A stretch of 64,000 nucleotides of DNA, taken from Bermanella marisrubri (lineage in GTDB: Bacteria; Pseudomonadota; Gammaproteobacteria; Pseudomonadales; Oceanobacteraceae). The translations under genes and the position numbers were made by a program. Positions 36,876 through 47,704 of this stretch are shown here, one piece after another; within the stretch, counting starts at the first letter, position 1, and every line of letters starts with the position of its first letter. The DNA lies in contig NZ_CP051183.1 of the NCBI RefSeq assembly GCF_012295615.1, positions 1,763,001-1,827,000 on the forward strand. Direction: 5' to 3'. Under the pieces are notes generated by a model. That model was given only the letters and a program-made list of their open reading frames with translations. It did not search any database and was not told where the DNA came from.

Positions 36876-37691
36876 ATGAAGCGACATGCGTTTTTTATCT
36901 CCGATGGGACTGGGATTACAGCTGAAGCCCTTGGACACAGTCTGTTGGCACAGTTTGAGAGTATAGAGTTTGAACAATCTACCTTGCCTTATATTAATGA
37001 TTTGACCAAGGCCAATGAGGTTGTAGAAAAAATAAACGCCCTAGCTGAGACAAGCGGTAATAAACCCATTGTATTCGATACTATTGTAGATCAAGAAATA
37101 AGGGAAACCATCTCAAAAGCCAATTGCTTTAATGTGGATATTTTTTCTACGTTTTTAAATCCACTTGAGCAAGAATTAGGTATGGGCTCATCCTACTCTG
37201 TAGGTAAGTTTCATGCTGGCGCTGATAATGATAAATACCGCTCTAGGATTGACGCGGTGAATTACGCCCTCGACAATGATGACGGCAGTCGGATCAAGTA
37301 TTACGATCAAGCAGATATTATACTGGTCGGTGTTTCTCGCTCAGGCAAAACCCCAACCTGCCTTTATCTTGCCCTTCAGTTTGGCATAAAAGCCGCGAAT
37401 TACCCGTTAACTGAGGAGGATTTGAATCAACTGTCTCTTCCGGAACCGCTTAAAGCACATAAGAAGAAGCTTTTTGGCCTGACAATTGATCCAGAGCGCC
37501 TTGCAGCTATCCGCAATACGCGTCGGGCAAATAGTCGTTATGCTTCACTTAATCAGTGTTATTACGAAATAGAAGAAGTGGAAATGCTCTATCAGCAAGA
37601 GTCTATTCCTTTCTTGAATACAACAGATTTGTCGGTTGAAGAAATTTCAACCAAGATTATGTTGGACAGTAATCTAAGTCGTAAAATTTAG
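36876..37691 (+). CDS. ppsR: PEP synthase regulatory kinase/phosphorylase
   Basis: This DUF299-family bifunctional enzyme inactivates PEP synthase by ADP-dependent phosphorylation of a threonine next to the catalytic His, and reactivates it by phosphorolysis. The 271 residues include [22 protein letters not shown] and the P-loop [16 protein letters not shown], both conserved. I chose the ATG at 36876; the upstream TTG (36864) has no room for a ribosome binding site. Divergent from its target ppsA. Confidence 0.95.
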   Translation: MKRHAFFISDGTGITAEALGHSLLAQFESIEFEQSTLPYINDLTKANEVVEKINALAETSGNKPIVFDTIVDQEIRETISKANCFNVDIFSTFLNPLEQELGMGSSYSVGKFHAGADNDKYRSRIDAVNYALDNDDGSRIKYYDQADIILVGVSRSGKTPTCLYLALQFGIKAANYPLTEEDLNQLSLPEPLKAHKKKLFGLTIDPERLAAIRNTRRANSRYASLNQCYYEIEEVEMLYQQESIPFLNTTDLSVEEISTKIMLDSNLSRKI

Positions 37692-37698
37692 TAAACCA

Positions 37699-38538
37699 TT
37701 AATTGTCTAGTATTTCTGCCACGCGCCTAGGCTTTTGATATGGAATGGAGTGGTCGCAGCTGGGCAACAGGACAAAACTCCAATTGGCTTGCTGCTGACT
37801 TAGGTGTGTGTGAAAGTCGAGCATTTTAGGGTAACTGTTTTGGCCTGCTATAACAGTCACAGGCTGGATCATCTCTATCAAAGAGTCTCTATCAATTATT
37901 TCAGATTCTTCGGCAACCGCATGAAGTGCTTGCGCGAAGCCTTTTGGGCGCTGTCCTAGGCGCCTAATCGCAAGGTTATCGGCTCTCGGGTTTTTACTTC
38001 TATTAGGAGAAACCAAATCTAAAAAACTCAATATATTTTCTTGAATATCGCCTTCATTTAATATTTTGTTAGCGATGTTCTTGTATTGCTGTCGAAAATC
38101 ACGCGTTCTATTTATATTGCTGTCATCAAATAATGCGGGCTCAATTAGAGTTCTATTGTTGATTGCGAATTGCTTTGTTTGCTCATTGCTCTCTATTAAT
38201 TTGGCTGCAATCAGTCCACCTAGAGAATATCCGCATAAATCAAACTGCTTCCAGCCACAGTGATTTAATGTAGAAATCATACATGACATATAATCTGCGA
38301 TTGTAGGAGTTGGCAGAGCGGTATCAGGGCTTTCACCCATACCGGGAAGGTCAGGTACTAAAACCTCGTCATAAGAAGAAAGATAATGAATAATGTAATC
38401 AAAGGTTGTGCGACCTGCCACGCCAGCACCATGTATGCAAAATAAGCGCTTCATGTCTTGCGATGGCTTTGACGAGCGATATATGTGCACAACAATGTCA
38501 TTAATGCTGCTTGTTTGAATATCAAAGTGCTTAGTCAT
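37699..38538 (-). CDS. Alpha/beta hydrolase
   Basis: A 279-residue alpha/beta hydrolase with oxyanion motif FCIHGAGVAGR, LPGMGESPDT and nucleophile elbow GYSLGG, and a likely catalytic His near the end (SCDHSIPYQKP). No signal peptide, so probably cytoplasmic. It overlaps the lipoprotein gene by eight bases and is the last gene of the C39/barrel operon. Substrate unknown. Confidence 0.85.
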   Translation of the reverse strand: MTKHFDIQTSSINDIVVHIYRSSKPSQDMKRLFCIHGAGVAGRTTFDYIIHYLSSYDEVLVPDLPGMGESPDTALPTPTIADYMSCMISTLNHCGWKQFDLCGYSLGGLIAAKLIESNEQTKQFAINNRTLIEPALFDDSNINRTRDFRQQYKNIANKILNEGDIQENILSFLDLVSPNRSKNPRADNLAIRRLGQRPKGFAQALHAVAEESEIIDRDSLIEMIQPVTVIAGQNSYPKMLDFHTHLSQQQANWSFVLLPSCDHSIPYQKPRRVAEILDN

Positions 38539-39331
38539 TACTTGAAATTTCTATTGAACCCAAATCGACCAATTTTATGAGCTTACCATCAACCTCCATT
38601 GCTCCAGCATCGGTTCGGGTCATGACTAATAAAAAGGCAATTTGAGGGGCTAACTGTAGACTCCCTTTTAGGTAGCCATATGTGCTCCATGACTCATGAT
38701 TATACCCTTCCCAGTTAATTTCTTGTTCTGAAATAATGTTGAGTTTATTGTCCAGCTGTATGAAATGTGGAAATGCTAGTGCTTGGTCTTTAGCAAAGGT
38801 CCTGATTGTAAGGTTTCGTGCAGTGAGGTTATAAAGATCAATGAGCAAATAGTCGCGCTGTAGACGATCGCTATAAGAATAATACTGAGAAAGGCGAATC
38901 TCCCTTCCAAGCACGTCAGGGTGCTGCCATATTTTACCTTGCTTCAGAGGACTACTATCACTCAGCCTTGACCGACTAATGCTAAATTTTAATTTAGGTT
39001 CCTGCGAATTTATTGACTCACTATTTGCAGACTGAGGCGCTTCCTCTGAAATCTGCTGGCGACCATTTTCCATCCAAGAATAGAGTTTTTGTCCATCTAG
39101 GCGGTCGTCTATTTGATCAGATGGTGTAAAGTCATTTGGGTCGAAGTCGTTTGATCTTTTATTGATTTTTGCTGGTTTGCTTGCTTTGGCATTTGATTGA
39201 GGTTTCCGCTCTTGAGTTCGAACAACCCCGCTAGAATCAACCCAAGTGTAAAAGCCGTCTTCACGTCCTTGATTATTGCTTGCGCAGCCAGTACAAGCGA
39301 CGAATATGAGAACTAGAATAATCGTTTTCAT
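38531..39331 (-). CDS. Lipoprotein with DUF4124-like motifs
   Basis: From the ATG at 39331 the 266-residue product has a signal peptide with lipobox (CTGC). Two short DUF4124-like WxD/E repeats follow (FYTWVDSSGVVRTQE and LYSWMENGRQQISEE), then a Ser-rich linker. The C-terminal part (about 150-266) is a beta-rich domain that weakly recalls MalM (FAKDQALAFPHFIQLD, LLVMTRTDAG, LVDLGSIEI). No function is assigned. Fourth gene of the C39/barrel operon; its start lies right after the barrel gene stop. Confidence 0.75.
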   Translation of the reverse strand: MKTIILVLIFVACTGCASNNQGREDGFYTWVDSSGVVRTQERKPQSNAKASKPAKINKRSNDFDPNDFTPSDQIDDRLDGQKLYSWMENGRQQISEEAPQSANSESINSQEPKLKFSISRSRLSDSSPLKQGKIWQHPDVLGREIRLSQYYSYSDRLQRDYLLIDLYNLTARNLTIRTFAKDQALAFPHFIQLDNKLNIISEQEINWEGYNHESWSTYGYLKGSLQLAPQIAFLLVMTRTDAGAMEVDGKLIKLVDLGSIEISSND

Positions 39332-39334
39332 CAA

Positions 39335-40957
39335 TTAAAACTTTGTTCGGAATGTTATACCTGCTGCTGCAACGCTCAGCTCGGTTTTAACATCGAGTCC
39401 CGCATAAGGATTTGCAACAATACAGGTTAAGCAGTCTTGGTTTAAAGATCCACTTGGGTCGTCTGCATAAATATACTCTTCACTTTTTAGGAAGGATAAT
39501 GACAAATCAATCTCAGTATCTAGATCCCAGCGATAGCCAAAGCCAACACCATACATTTCAGCAAAACCTAGGGGGGCCATCACGTTGCGTCGATTATCAG
39601 GGATTGATGTTTGACGAGGCTCATAGCCCAAACGAGCGGTTAATCGCGAGCTTAATTGGTACTCCAAACCAAAACCATAACTCCAAACACTTTCGTAATT
39701 TAAAAACTGCTTAAGAGTACTGCCTGTCACCTCCCCCGGAGCTAGGATTTTTGCAGCATTCAAAAAGTCTAGTTGGCGATCAAATTCAAAATAGAAGTAA
39801 TCCCATTCATCATAATCTGTCCAGCCTGCGTCTACATTTATTTGCAAACGGTCGAAGAATCTCAATTTTATACCTGTTTGAAAATGCTGTGGATAGGTAA
39901 ACTCAGTCGTTACATAGCCTGTTTCTTTTGGTGTACCCGTAGGTAACTGGAACATGGCACCAATGATTGCGCCGAAAATAGAACTACGGAACTGACTAAA
40001 AAAGCCCGCAAACTCCCGCGAATATTCCATTTCAAAATCGCCTGAAAGCTGATCCTTTGCTTCACTCTGATAACTTGCACCCCAAGCAAACCAGTCTGTT
40101 GGCTCCCAAAGCATGCCTAAGTTATAAGAGGTAGACATTGAATTCTCTAACTTCATTGTTAGGGTCCCAATATCTCGATATGGACCTACCCTACCACCAC
40201 ACAAGGAAATAAACGGGACTAACGGATCATTACCACCACCTCCAGTTTCAGCGCAGCCAAAAGCGTCTTGCAGTAGTTCAGTGGCAGCCATTAAAATATT
40301 CACCCCGCGAGCATCCTGCTCAATCGCAAAACCTTGGTGAGATAAAAGGAAGCTTGCACCAACAGAAAACTCGTCGTTGACTTTGTAACCAAATGATGGA
40401 GAAAGGTAGGTTAAGCGTTGCAATGCCAACTCTTTTGCTTGATAGCGCCCCGGATGATCAGTCCCCTCTTTTACAAAACCTGCCACCATGGGCATATAGG
40501 CGGCCGTTGCAAAAGTAAACTTTGATCCTGGAGGATTAATAGAAATACCGCCATTTGGAAGAGCAAGTACAGGTAGGTGCAATGGGAAGATGCCTACATG
40601 TGGAATGTATGCACCTGCGATAGCTTCTCCATCCTGTCCGACTACCGGGTCATCTCTGAAATCCAGAAGCTCATTCGTTTCGTTGCCATTTTCGTCGACA
40701 CCATATCCTTCAGGAATGTCAAAACTTGCACTTGATTTAAGAACGACGTTAAGTAGCGACACCGAAATCTGCCGGCCATCTAATTTTGTTAAGCCCGCTG
40801 GATTATAATGAATAGAGTTTATGCCTGGTGGATCTGCAGTAACGGCGTTACCAAGTGATAAGGCCTTCGGGTCAATCAACATGGACTGTCCAAGCTGGGC
40901 ATGAGCTTTGCCAGTAAGTACAACCAATACAGAAAAAGCTATAAACAAAAAGCGCAT
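39335..40957 (-). CDS. FadL-like outer-membrane beta-barrel
   Basis: The ATG at 40957 gives a good signal peptide (MRFLFIAFSVLVVLTGKAHA); an upstream GTG (40972) adds five residues. The mature protein begins with a FadL/OmpP1-like plug region (ALSLGNAVTADPPGINSIHYNPAGLTKLDG), followed by a long amphipathic-strand barrel (WFAWGASYQSEAKDQ, YGFGLEYQLSSRLTARLGYEPR) ending in an aromatic terminal (ITFRTKF), the BAM signal. At about 540 residues it is longer than E. coli FadL (446). FadL-type proteins take up hydrophobic compounds; the substrate here is unknown. Third gene of the operon. Confidence 0.85.
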   Translation of the reverse strand: MRFLFIAFSVLVVLTGKAHAQLGQSMLIDPKALSLGNAVTADPPGINSIHYNPAGLTKLDGRQISVSLLNVVLKSSASFDIPEGYGVDENGNETNELLDFRDDPVVGQDGEAIAGAYIPHVGIFPLHLPVLALPNGGISINPPGSKFTFATAAYMPMVAGFVKEGTDHPGRYQAKELALQRLTYLSPSFGYKVNDEFSVGASFLLSHQGFAIEQDARGVNILMAATELLQDAFGCAETGGGGNDPLVPFISLCGGRVGPYRDIGTLTMKLENSMSTSYNLGMLWEPTDWFAWGASYQSEAKDQLSGDFEMEYSREFAGFFSQFRSSIFGAIIGAMFQLPTGTPKETGYVTTEFTYPQHFQTGIKLRFFDRLQINVDAGWTDYDEWDYFYFEFDRQLDFLNAAKILAPGEVTGSTLKQFLNYESVWSYGFGLEYQLSSRLTARLGYEPRQTSIPDNRRNVMAPLGFAEMYGVGFGYRWDLDTEIDLSLSFLKSEEYIYADDPSGSLNQDCLTCIVANPYAGLDVKTELSVAAAGITFRTKF

Positions 40958-40972
40958 CGTCAGAACTACCAC

Positions 40973-41998
40973 TTATGAAGATTTCGCTTTTAAGCCATTG
41001 ATATCAATTGGCATAGAAAGGCTAAGTAAGATATCAGGTGCATCGTCGGTCATCCCAAAGCCAACACCTATATTGGTGATGGTTTTTGGCGATACGCGCA
41101 ACCCTAAATTCATATTAAGGATGCCTGACATAGTAGCCGCGCTAACAGCTTCATTGCGTGTTTCACCGCTTTGACGAAATACGTAGGTTGTTTTGTCTGT
41201 ATAGCTACCTTGAAAGGACATTGTGAGAGATACATCATAAGACAAAGAATATGCAAAACCACCAGAGAATGAAGCGGAAACACCGGGTTCTACTCTATCT
41301 AACAATGCACCTCCACGAACTTGGTTAATGTCTTTTTCTGGAAGTGCATAAGAAATACTTCCCGAACCAAAAAGCATAACCGGATCAATTAGCTTTGAAA
41401 TAGACATGCCGCCGCTAAATGAATAGTAACCACTGCCTGTTGGTAGTCTTGAGGTTCCGACGGTAGTGAACGGACTATCACCGGTTTTAGTTTTAAAAGA
41501 ACCAGTCACCGTTTTTGTCATTTCACCAGGGATATAAGCATAAGGTTGCCAGCGAGCATTAATCGATACATCCCCTAAACCCGTGCCACTAATTGAATCA
41601 TTTGAGTCGTATTTTGATACGAGCGGCAACGTGACACCTACGGTTAGGTTGTTGGCGTAACCATAATCAATATTGAAGTTGTTAGTCAGATTGTGAGTGG
41701 AGCTTGCATTGACATCGAATGCACGCACCTGGCCATTTAAAATATCAACATCTAGACGCTGGTCCGCTGTATAGCTATAACTCATACTATAACTGAGTGA
41801 GACTTGATCTTCTTTGATAAGCGAGTAGTTGTTTTCGGTGGCCTCAAATACTTCTTCCAGGCTTTTTTCCTGAGTGCTATCGCCTTCCTGTTGTGCCAAT
41901 GCTTCTCGTGCATCATTTTTATCAGCCGATAGCACTGGCATGCTAAGCCCAGCAATAAATAGTATTCCAATTACTCTAACAATCACGATTACCACCAA
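40973..41998 (-). CDS. Outer-membrane beta-barrel, transporter/FapF-like
   Basis: The 341-residue product has a signal peptide (GILFIAGLSMPVLSA), a charged helical stretch (DAREALAQQEGDSTQEKSLEE, about 28-50), then about twelve amphipathic beta-strands (VSLSYSMSYSYTADQRLDV, TVGVTLPLVSKYD, SFSGGMSISKL) rich in Gly, Ser and Tyr. The helical N-terminus plus barrel recalls FapF, the export pore of Pseudomonas functional amyloid, and the adjacent C39 peptidase recalls FapD. No amyloid subunit gene is adjacent. The start is uncertain (several GTG codons, no clear ribosome binding site). Second gene of the operon. Confidence 0.75.
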   Translation of the reverse strand: MVVIVIVRVIGILFIAGLSMPVLSADKNDAREALAQQEGDSTQEKSLEEVFEATENNYSLIKEDQVSLSYSMSYSYTADQRLDVDILNGQVRAFDVNASSTHNLTNNFNIDYGYANNLTVGVTLPLVSKYDSNDSISGTGLGDVSINARWQPYAYIPGEMTKTVTGSFKTKTGDSPFTTVGTSRLPTGSGYYSFSGGMSISKLIDPVMLFGSGSISYALPEKDINQVRGGALLDRVEPGVSASFSGGFAYSLSYDVSLTMSFQGSYTDKTTYVFRQSGETRNEAVSAATMSGILNMNLGLRVSPKTITNIGVGFGMTDDAPDILLSLSMPIDINGLKAKSS

Positions 41999-42005
41999 TT
42001 TATTA

Positions 42006-42908
42006 TTATTTTCGTTTGAATCGAATGGTTTTTCTAACCGGGCTTTCCCCGCTTACGGTATTCACGCGCGTTGGGTCATAACCGTCTGCTCCAGGGATAA
42101 TCAGTTCACTGTCAAGCTCATCATTCCCTTCTACTTCGGTATCTACCCAGTACGCATTATTCTTGCTGCGAGCCAGCTCGTTCGCTATAACTCTAGGCTC
42201 TCCCATATGATCAACAGGAAAAACATCTTTAAATTCTCGAAAAGCCAGTTTTGTGAAGGTGCGCTCGTCAATGACACGCATATCTTCATCTCGAATCTCA
42301 AGACCGCCTACGGGCTTGTGACCATTTGGGAAAACGATAAACAAAACATTTCTATCCCAAACCTGCATGAACCGAGATAGCGTAAAGCTGATATTGCCAA
42401 CAGATGGATCGGCTACGTAAACGTGCCCATCTTTTACCCCGCGAATAACAACAAAGTGCTTAAAACCTGCATATTCGATTGGCGCTATAGCCGGATGGTC
42501 TAACTTAATTAAATCCTCTTGCTCCGCTCTAAATCCACCAGAGGGGTGGCCCAAGGCGGTAACTAGGCGCTTCATGTCCAGTAATGAAAATCCTCGACGC
42601 TCGACAATTTTTTCAGTATCGCCAAATTGAAGCAGCCCTTCCATGACTTGTCGCTCTTGAAAATTTCGCCCAAGATAAAAATCAAGCAAGGTTGTTAGTG
42701 CGGCTGAACCACAGCTGTAATCGTAAGCTTGGCGCACAACATTATTGAACCGATACTCAGACAGTGGTTCGATTGATTCTTTGTGCTGGAAGGTTTGCTG
42801 TCCATAGCCAGTATGATAATACACCAAGCCTTTATCTTGTGGTTCAACCTCAAGAAACTCAGTGATCATTGTGTAACCAATCATGGATGCAAGCACGAAA
42901 ACTAACAT
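42006..42908 (-). CDS. Membrane-anchored C39-family peptidase
   Basis: The 300-residue product starts with an uncleaved-looking hydrophobic helix (LVFVLASMIGYTMI) and carries a peptidase C39 domain: Cys66 in YDYSCGSAALTTLL, His151 in FKHFVVIRGV, and Asp167 in YVADPSVGN. C39 enzymes cut leader peptides after double-glycine motifs or resemble FapD. There is no ABC transporter domain. The C-terminal region (about 185-300) is extra and unassigned. First gene of a five-gene operon with two barrels, so periplasmic processing of an exported substrate is inferred. Confidence 0.85.
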   Translation of the reverse strand: MLVFVLASMIGYTMITEFLEVEPQDKGLVYYHTGYGQQTFQHKESIEPLSEYRFNNVVRQAYDYSCGSAALTTLLDFYLGRNFQERQVMEGLLQFGDTEKIVERRGFSLLDMKRLVTALGHPSGGFRAEQEDLIKLDHPAIAPIEYAGFKHFVVIRGVKDGHVYVADPSVGNISFTLSRFMQVWDRNVLFIVFPNGHKPVGGLEIRDEDMRVIDERTFTKLAFREFKDVFPVDHMGEPRVIANELARSKNNAYWVDTEVEGNDELDSELIIPGADGYDPTRVNTVSGESPVRKTIRFKRK

Positions 42909-43107
42909 GTGACTGCTTGGCCTATTATGTCTATTATTGTTATTTTAAGTTACGCATTGTTACATTAAACACCTCTGCTTACCATATCTAGCGGGCCTAA
43001 AATGTCTTAATTTTCACTTATTGTTTGGAAAATCTTTTATAATACTCAGTAAATTTAAACATAAGTCCCAATCTAGATTTGGCGACCTGATCATTTATTA
43101 GGCTCTA

Positions 43108-44424
43108 ATGAAACCGGATTTTTTCAGCATCCCTTATTTACCAGATACATCATTTCTACTCGAACAGCTCAAGGGAGAAACCCACTTGGTTGCGCTTGAA
43201 AGTGCTAACCCAAAACATCCAAATGGTCGCTGGAGTATCATCTCTGCGAGCCCCACTGAATGGATAACTCTACACAAAAAAGTAGAAGCACATGTATTAG
43301 AAGAAGATATCGCAAAACTTGCTAACAAACTCCCTACCATAGATAGTGATTTTCCATTCACTGGCGGGGTTCTGGGCTTGCTGAGTTATGAGCTTGGCGA
43401 ATCCCATATCGTGAGCAAGAACAATTGCGTAGAGCACTCTCCACCGATTGCGGTTTACGGTTTATATACTTGGGCCTTTTTATTTGACCACCAAGCAGAG
43501 GCCGGGTACTTGGTTTATTGGTCAGAGTTGAGTCACGTCAAGGCCGAACAACTTATAAAGACTTACGAAGAGGCTTACTCAAAAACCAAACTGAGCGAAT
43601 TTAATTTAACATCTGACATTACACCGGCATGGACGAAAGCCCAATATCTAAATAAATTTGATTCCATCAAGCGTTACATTAATAGCGGAGACTGCTACCA
43701 AATAAATCTCACGCAATTGTTTCGCGGTAAATACAACGGTTCATCTTTAACTGCATACAGCAAGATTAAGGCCGCAGCGAAAGCACCTTATGCCACGTAT
43801 TTCGATTTAGGTGATTGTCAATTGGCGAGCGCGTCTCCAGAATTATTCATTGAATTTAGTGGTGGAAAGGCAACGACAAAACCAATAAAGGGCACTCGCC
43901 CGAGATCGATTGATTTTGCGATAGACAGTAAAAATAAACTAGATCTATCACAGAGCGAAAAAGATCGATCAGAAAATATAATGATTGTCGATTTACTAAG
44001 AAATGATCTTTCTAAGCATGGAAATGAAGTGAACGTCGAAAAGCTCTGTGAGGTTGAAACATTTGAAACTGTTCATCATTTAGTCAGCACAGTGTCAGCA
44101 AAGGTCGAACCTGAGCGTTACTTGAGAGTATTGCTGGATGCATTTCCTGGTGGCTCTATCACTGGTGCACCCAAAACGCGCGCGATGGAAATAATTGACG
44201 AGCTTGAGGATTTTGATCGCCGCTTCTATTGCGGGTCATGCTTTGCCATATCCAGCAGCCAAAAGGTAATGTCCAATATTCTAATACGATCGTTTATATT
44301 TGATCAGAAGAACTCCATTGTAACCTGCTGGGCCGGAGGTGGAATTGTCGCAGACTCCGAAGGAGAAGAAGAGTATCAAGAGAGCTTAGACAAAATATCC
44401 AAGCTCATTGAAGCCATTTCTTAG
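43108..44424 (+). CDS. pabB: Aminodeoxychorismate synthase component I
   Basis: This cytosolic enzyme converts chorismate and ammonia (from PabA) to 4-amino-4-deoxychorismate for folate. The 438 residues show INSGDCYQINLTQLFRG, the chorismate-binding KPIKGTRPRS (Lys-containing PIKGT as in PabB), DRSENIMIVDLLRNDLSKHG and FPGGSITGAPKTRAMEII. The PIKGT motif separates PabB from anthranilate synthase TrpE (PIAGT). It converges on thrH and overlaps it by four bases. Confidence 0.95.
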   Translation: MKPDFFSIPYLPDTSFLLEQLKGETHLVALESANPKHPNGRWSIISASPTEWITLHKKVEAHVLEEDIAKLANKLPTIDSDFPFTGGVLGLLSYELGESHIVSKNNCVEHSPPIAVYGLYTWAFLFDHQAEAGYLVYWSELSHVKAEQLIKTYEEAYSKTKLSEFNLTSDITPAWTKAQYLNKFDSIKRYINSGDCYQINLTQLFRGKYNGSSLTAYSKIKAAAKAPYATYFDLGDCQLASASPELFIEFSGGKATTKPIKGTRPRSIDFAIDSKNKLDLSQSEKDRSENIMIVDLLRNDLSKHGNEVNVEKLCEVETFETVHHLVSTVSAKVEPERYLRVLLDAFPGGSITGAPKTRAMEIIDELEDFDRRFYCGSCFAISSSQKVMSNILIRSFIFDQKNSIVTCWAGGGIVADSEGEEEYQESLDKISKLIEAIS

Positions 44425-45038
44425 AGAGAAAGGCTTCGATTACTAGCCTTGATGAACTCCTGTTTTAGTTCTTCGTATTCATGAACAGCGGGGAACTGAG
44501 GGAATTCCTCGATAACATTTGTAGGTGACTTAAATAGGATGCCGGCATCCGCTTCGCCTAGCATAGTTGTGTCATTGTACGAGTCGCCGGCTGCTATGCA
44601 GCGAAAGTTCAATCCATGAAATGCTTTAATACACTCACGCTTCGGATCTTTTTGACGCAGCTTGTAATCTGTAATATAACCTTTGTCATCCACCTCAAGC
44701 TTATGGCACATTAGAGTTGGGTATCCCAGCTGCTTCATTAGCGGTGCTGCAAACTCATAGAATGTGTCTGATAGAATCACAACCTGAAAGCGCTCGCGTA
44801 ACCAATCGATAAATTCTTTTGCGCCGTCAAGTGGCGATAGAGTTGCAATGACCTCTTGAATATCACCAATTTTCAGATCGTTTTCCTCAAGAATGCGCAG
44901 GCGCTGCTTCATCAGAACATCATAATCTGGAATATCTCGAGTTGTTGCTTTTAATTCCTCGATACCAGTTTTATTGGCAAATTCAATCCAAATTTCAGGA
45001 ATTAAAACTCCTTCAAGATCCAAACATGCTAACTCCAC
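44421..45038 (-). CDS. thrH: Phosphoserine phosphatase / homoserine phosphotransferase ThrH
   Basis: A 205-residue HAD-superfamily enzyme; the P. aeruginosa ThrH dephosphorylates phosphoserine and can move the phosphate to homoserine. Motif I reads CLDLEGVLIPEIW (a DLEG version of DxDG), motif II VILSDTFYEF, motif III Lys in YKLRQKDPKR, and motif IV AAGDSYNDTTML. Neighbours cysH and pabB match the Pseudomonas arrangement. Confidence 0.93.
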   Translation of the reverse strand: MELACLDLEGVLIPEIWIEFANKTGIEELKATTRDIPDYDVLMKQRLRILEENDLKIGDIQEVIATLSPLDGAKEFIDWLRERFQVVILSDTFYEFAAPLMKQLGYPTLMCHKLEVDDKGYITDYKLRQKDPKRECIKAFHGLNFRCIAAGDSYNDTTMLGEADAGILFKSPTNVIEEFPQFPAVHEYEELKQEFIKASNRSLSL

Positions 45039-45138
45039 GGAAACTCCTTAATATTTATCGCTACAAAAAGTGGTGTACTCTATCCGCAAACCTATTACGG
45101 TTCAATTACTACTTATATAACCAGTAACATCAAAAATA

Positions 45139-45147
45139 TTACTTATT
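45139..45147 (+). promoter_or_regulatory. Candidate CysB element before cysH
   Basis: TTACTTATT occurs here, about 60 bases before cysH, and again at 51460-51468 before cysI. Around it lies an inverted pair ACTTAT-AT-AACC (45111-45122) / GGTTATAAGT (45157-45166). Tentative. Confidence 0.3.
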
Positions 45148-45208
45148 CGTATTTATGGTTATAAGTGGCCGGTGGTACGATAGATACTTTTAATGATGAG
45201 ACAGTGAG

Positions 45209-45946
45209 ATGACATATACACAAGAAGAGGTTAGCGAACTAAATAACGGCTTTGCGAGCGAACAGCCGAAGTCGATTATTCGTCACGGCTTAGAAAACTT
45301 TGAGAACATCGCCGTTTCCTTTAGTGGTGCTGAAGATGTTGTGCTTGTAGATATGGCTGTGAAGATTAATCCTGACGCCCACATATTTTGTTTGGATACT
45401 GGACGGCTACATCCAGAGACATATGAGTTCTTAGAGGATGTGCGAAAGCATTACAATATTAAGCTGGACATAATTAGCCCAAATGCAGAGGTGCTGGATT
45501 CTTTCGTAAAAGACAAGGGGTTGTTTAGCTTCTATGAAGATGGCCACCAGGAATGCTGTGGCATTCGAAAGATAGCCCCTTTAAAGCGCAAATTAAGTAC
45601 ACTGGATGCTTGGATAACGGGTCAAAGAAAAGACCAAAGCCCAGGAACTCGTTCTGATATCCCAGTCTTTCAACACGACACTAGTTTCGCAAAAGACGGT
45701 ATTGAACTTTATAAGTACAATCCCCTAGCAAACTGGTCCTCTGAAGATGTATGGAATTACATTAAAATGTTTGACGTGCCCTACAACAAGCTACATGAAC
45801 GAGGCTTTATAAGTATTGGTTGTCAGCCCTGCACCAGAGCAGTACTGCCAAATCAACACGAGCGTGAGGGTCGCTGGTGGTGGGAGAATGAGGGTCACAA
45901 GGAATGCGGGCTCCACTCGAGCAACATTATCAGTAAAGAGGGTTAA
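45209..45946 (+). CDS. cysH: Assimilatory adenylyl-sulfate (APS) reductase
   Basis: This enzyme reduces APS (or PAPS) to sulfite with thioredoxin in sulfate assimilation. The 245 residues have two cysteine pairs, CC at 116-117 ([11 protein letters not shown]) and CQPC at 205-208, which ligate a [4Fe-4S] cluster, plus the catalytic Cys233 in KECGLH. The cluster pairs point to an APS-type reductase, as in Pseudomonas, not the PAPS-only enterobacterial enzyme. ATP-sulfurylase-like PP-motif [14 protein letters not shown] is at the N-terminus. Adjacent cysB is the expected activator. Confidence 0.95.
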   Translation: MTYTQEEVSELNNGFASEQPKSIIRHGLENFENIAVSFSGAEDVVLVDMAVKINPDAHIFCLDTGRLHPETYEFLEDVRKHYNIKLDIISPNAEVLDSFVKDKGLFSFYEDGHQECCGIRKIAPLKRKLSTLDAWITGQRKDQSPGTRSDIPVFQHDTSFAKDGIELYKYNPLANWSSEDVWNYIKMFDVPYNKLHERGFISIGCQPCTRAVLPNQHEREGRWWWENEGHKECGLHSSNIISKEG

Positions 45947-45975
45947 TACCACTCCTCTATTACTTGAGAGTAGCC

Positions 45976-46999
<1,024 letters not shown>

Positions 47000-47127
47000 T
47001 TATATATAGAAAACTATTTATTCTCTAAAACAATAGTAGCATTTTCTAGATTATGCTACTTCGCATTATTTACTCATTAGTTATAACGTTAGACTACTTT
47101 TCTGGTATTTACGTTATATGATTTAAA

Positions 47128-47619
47128 TTATAGACCCTCCCTCAGGCAGGCGGTAGGTAAAAAATAGACAGGTACTGACGCCTTTCGAAGAACCTTACCT
47201 GCCACAGAACCTATCATAGCCTCCCCATCACCCTGACCACTGTGGCTACCAATAACGATAAGATCACTTCTACACTGACGCGCGTGCTTGATGATAATGT
47301 CACTAGGAGGGCCTATCTCGACGATCACATCACTGATAGTAAATTTGTTTGGCATCTCATCAATCTCTACTTTAAGGCTGTCGAGCACTTGCTGTCTTAT
47401 GTGCTCCATTACCTGAGGCATCCCTGAATTACGAAGATGTTTTTGATCATCAGGAGTCATGTAAATAGAGAGTATACTCTCCGCAAAAACTCCCATGGGC
47501 TCTATCGCATGTACCAGGTCTACCCTGGCACCTGTACTGTGGGCCAAAACGGAAAGTTGGCTCATCAGATAAGGGTTATAAATACCTAGGTCAGTCGCAA
47601 ACAATATCCGATTAATCAT
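47128..47619 (-). CDS. Universal stress protein
   Basis: A 163-residue UspA-family protein with the ATP-binding pattern VIGSHSGQGDGEAMIGSVAGKVLRKASVPVY (Gly-x2-Gly-x9-Gly-Ser/Ala-like) and an N-terminal ILFATDLG. These proteins are induced under stress and dimerise; the target is unknown. It stands alone between cysB and the small HTH gene, which lies divergent from it. Confidence 0.9.
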   Translation of the reverse strand: MINRILFATDLGIYNPYLMSQLSVLAHSTGARVDLVHAIEPMGVFAESILSIYMTPDDQKHLRNSGMPQVMEHIRQQVLDSLKVEIDEMPNKFTISDVIVEIGPPSDIIIKHARQCRSDLIVIGSHSGQGDGEAMIGSVAGKVLRKASVPVYFLPTACLREGL

Positions 47620-47704
47620 GGCTACATCGCTATGCCAATTACCTGATAAGCATAGCAGGAGATTTTACGTCTATACTTCTGTTAACACATGAAAGGAGCC
47701 TGTT

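Noticed and set aside
43030-43045. TATAAT before pabB as a complete promoter
   Set aside because: The -10 is good, but no -35 at proper distance was found, so I did not list it as a promoter.
42909-43107. Possible amyloid subunit or small gene beside the C39 peptidase
   Set aside because: The 199-base gap contains no frame with a signal peptide or repeats; it looks like a divergent promoter region.
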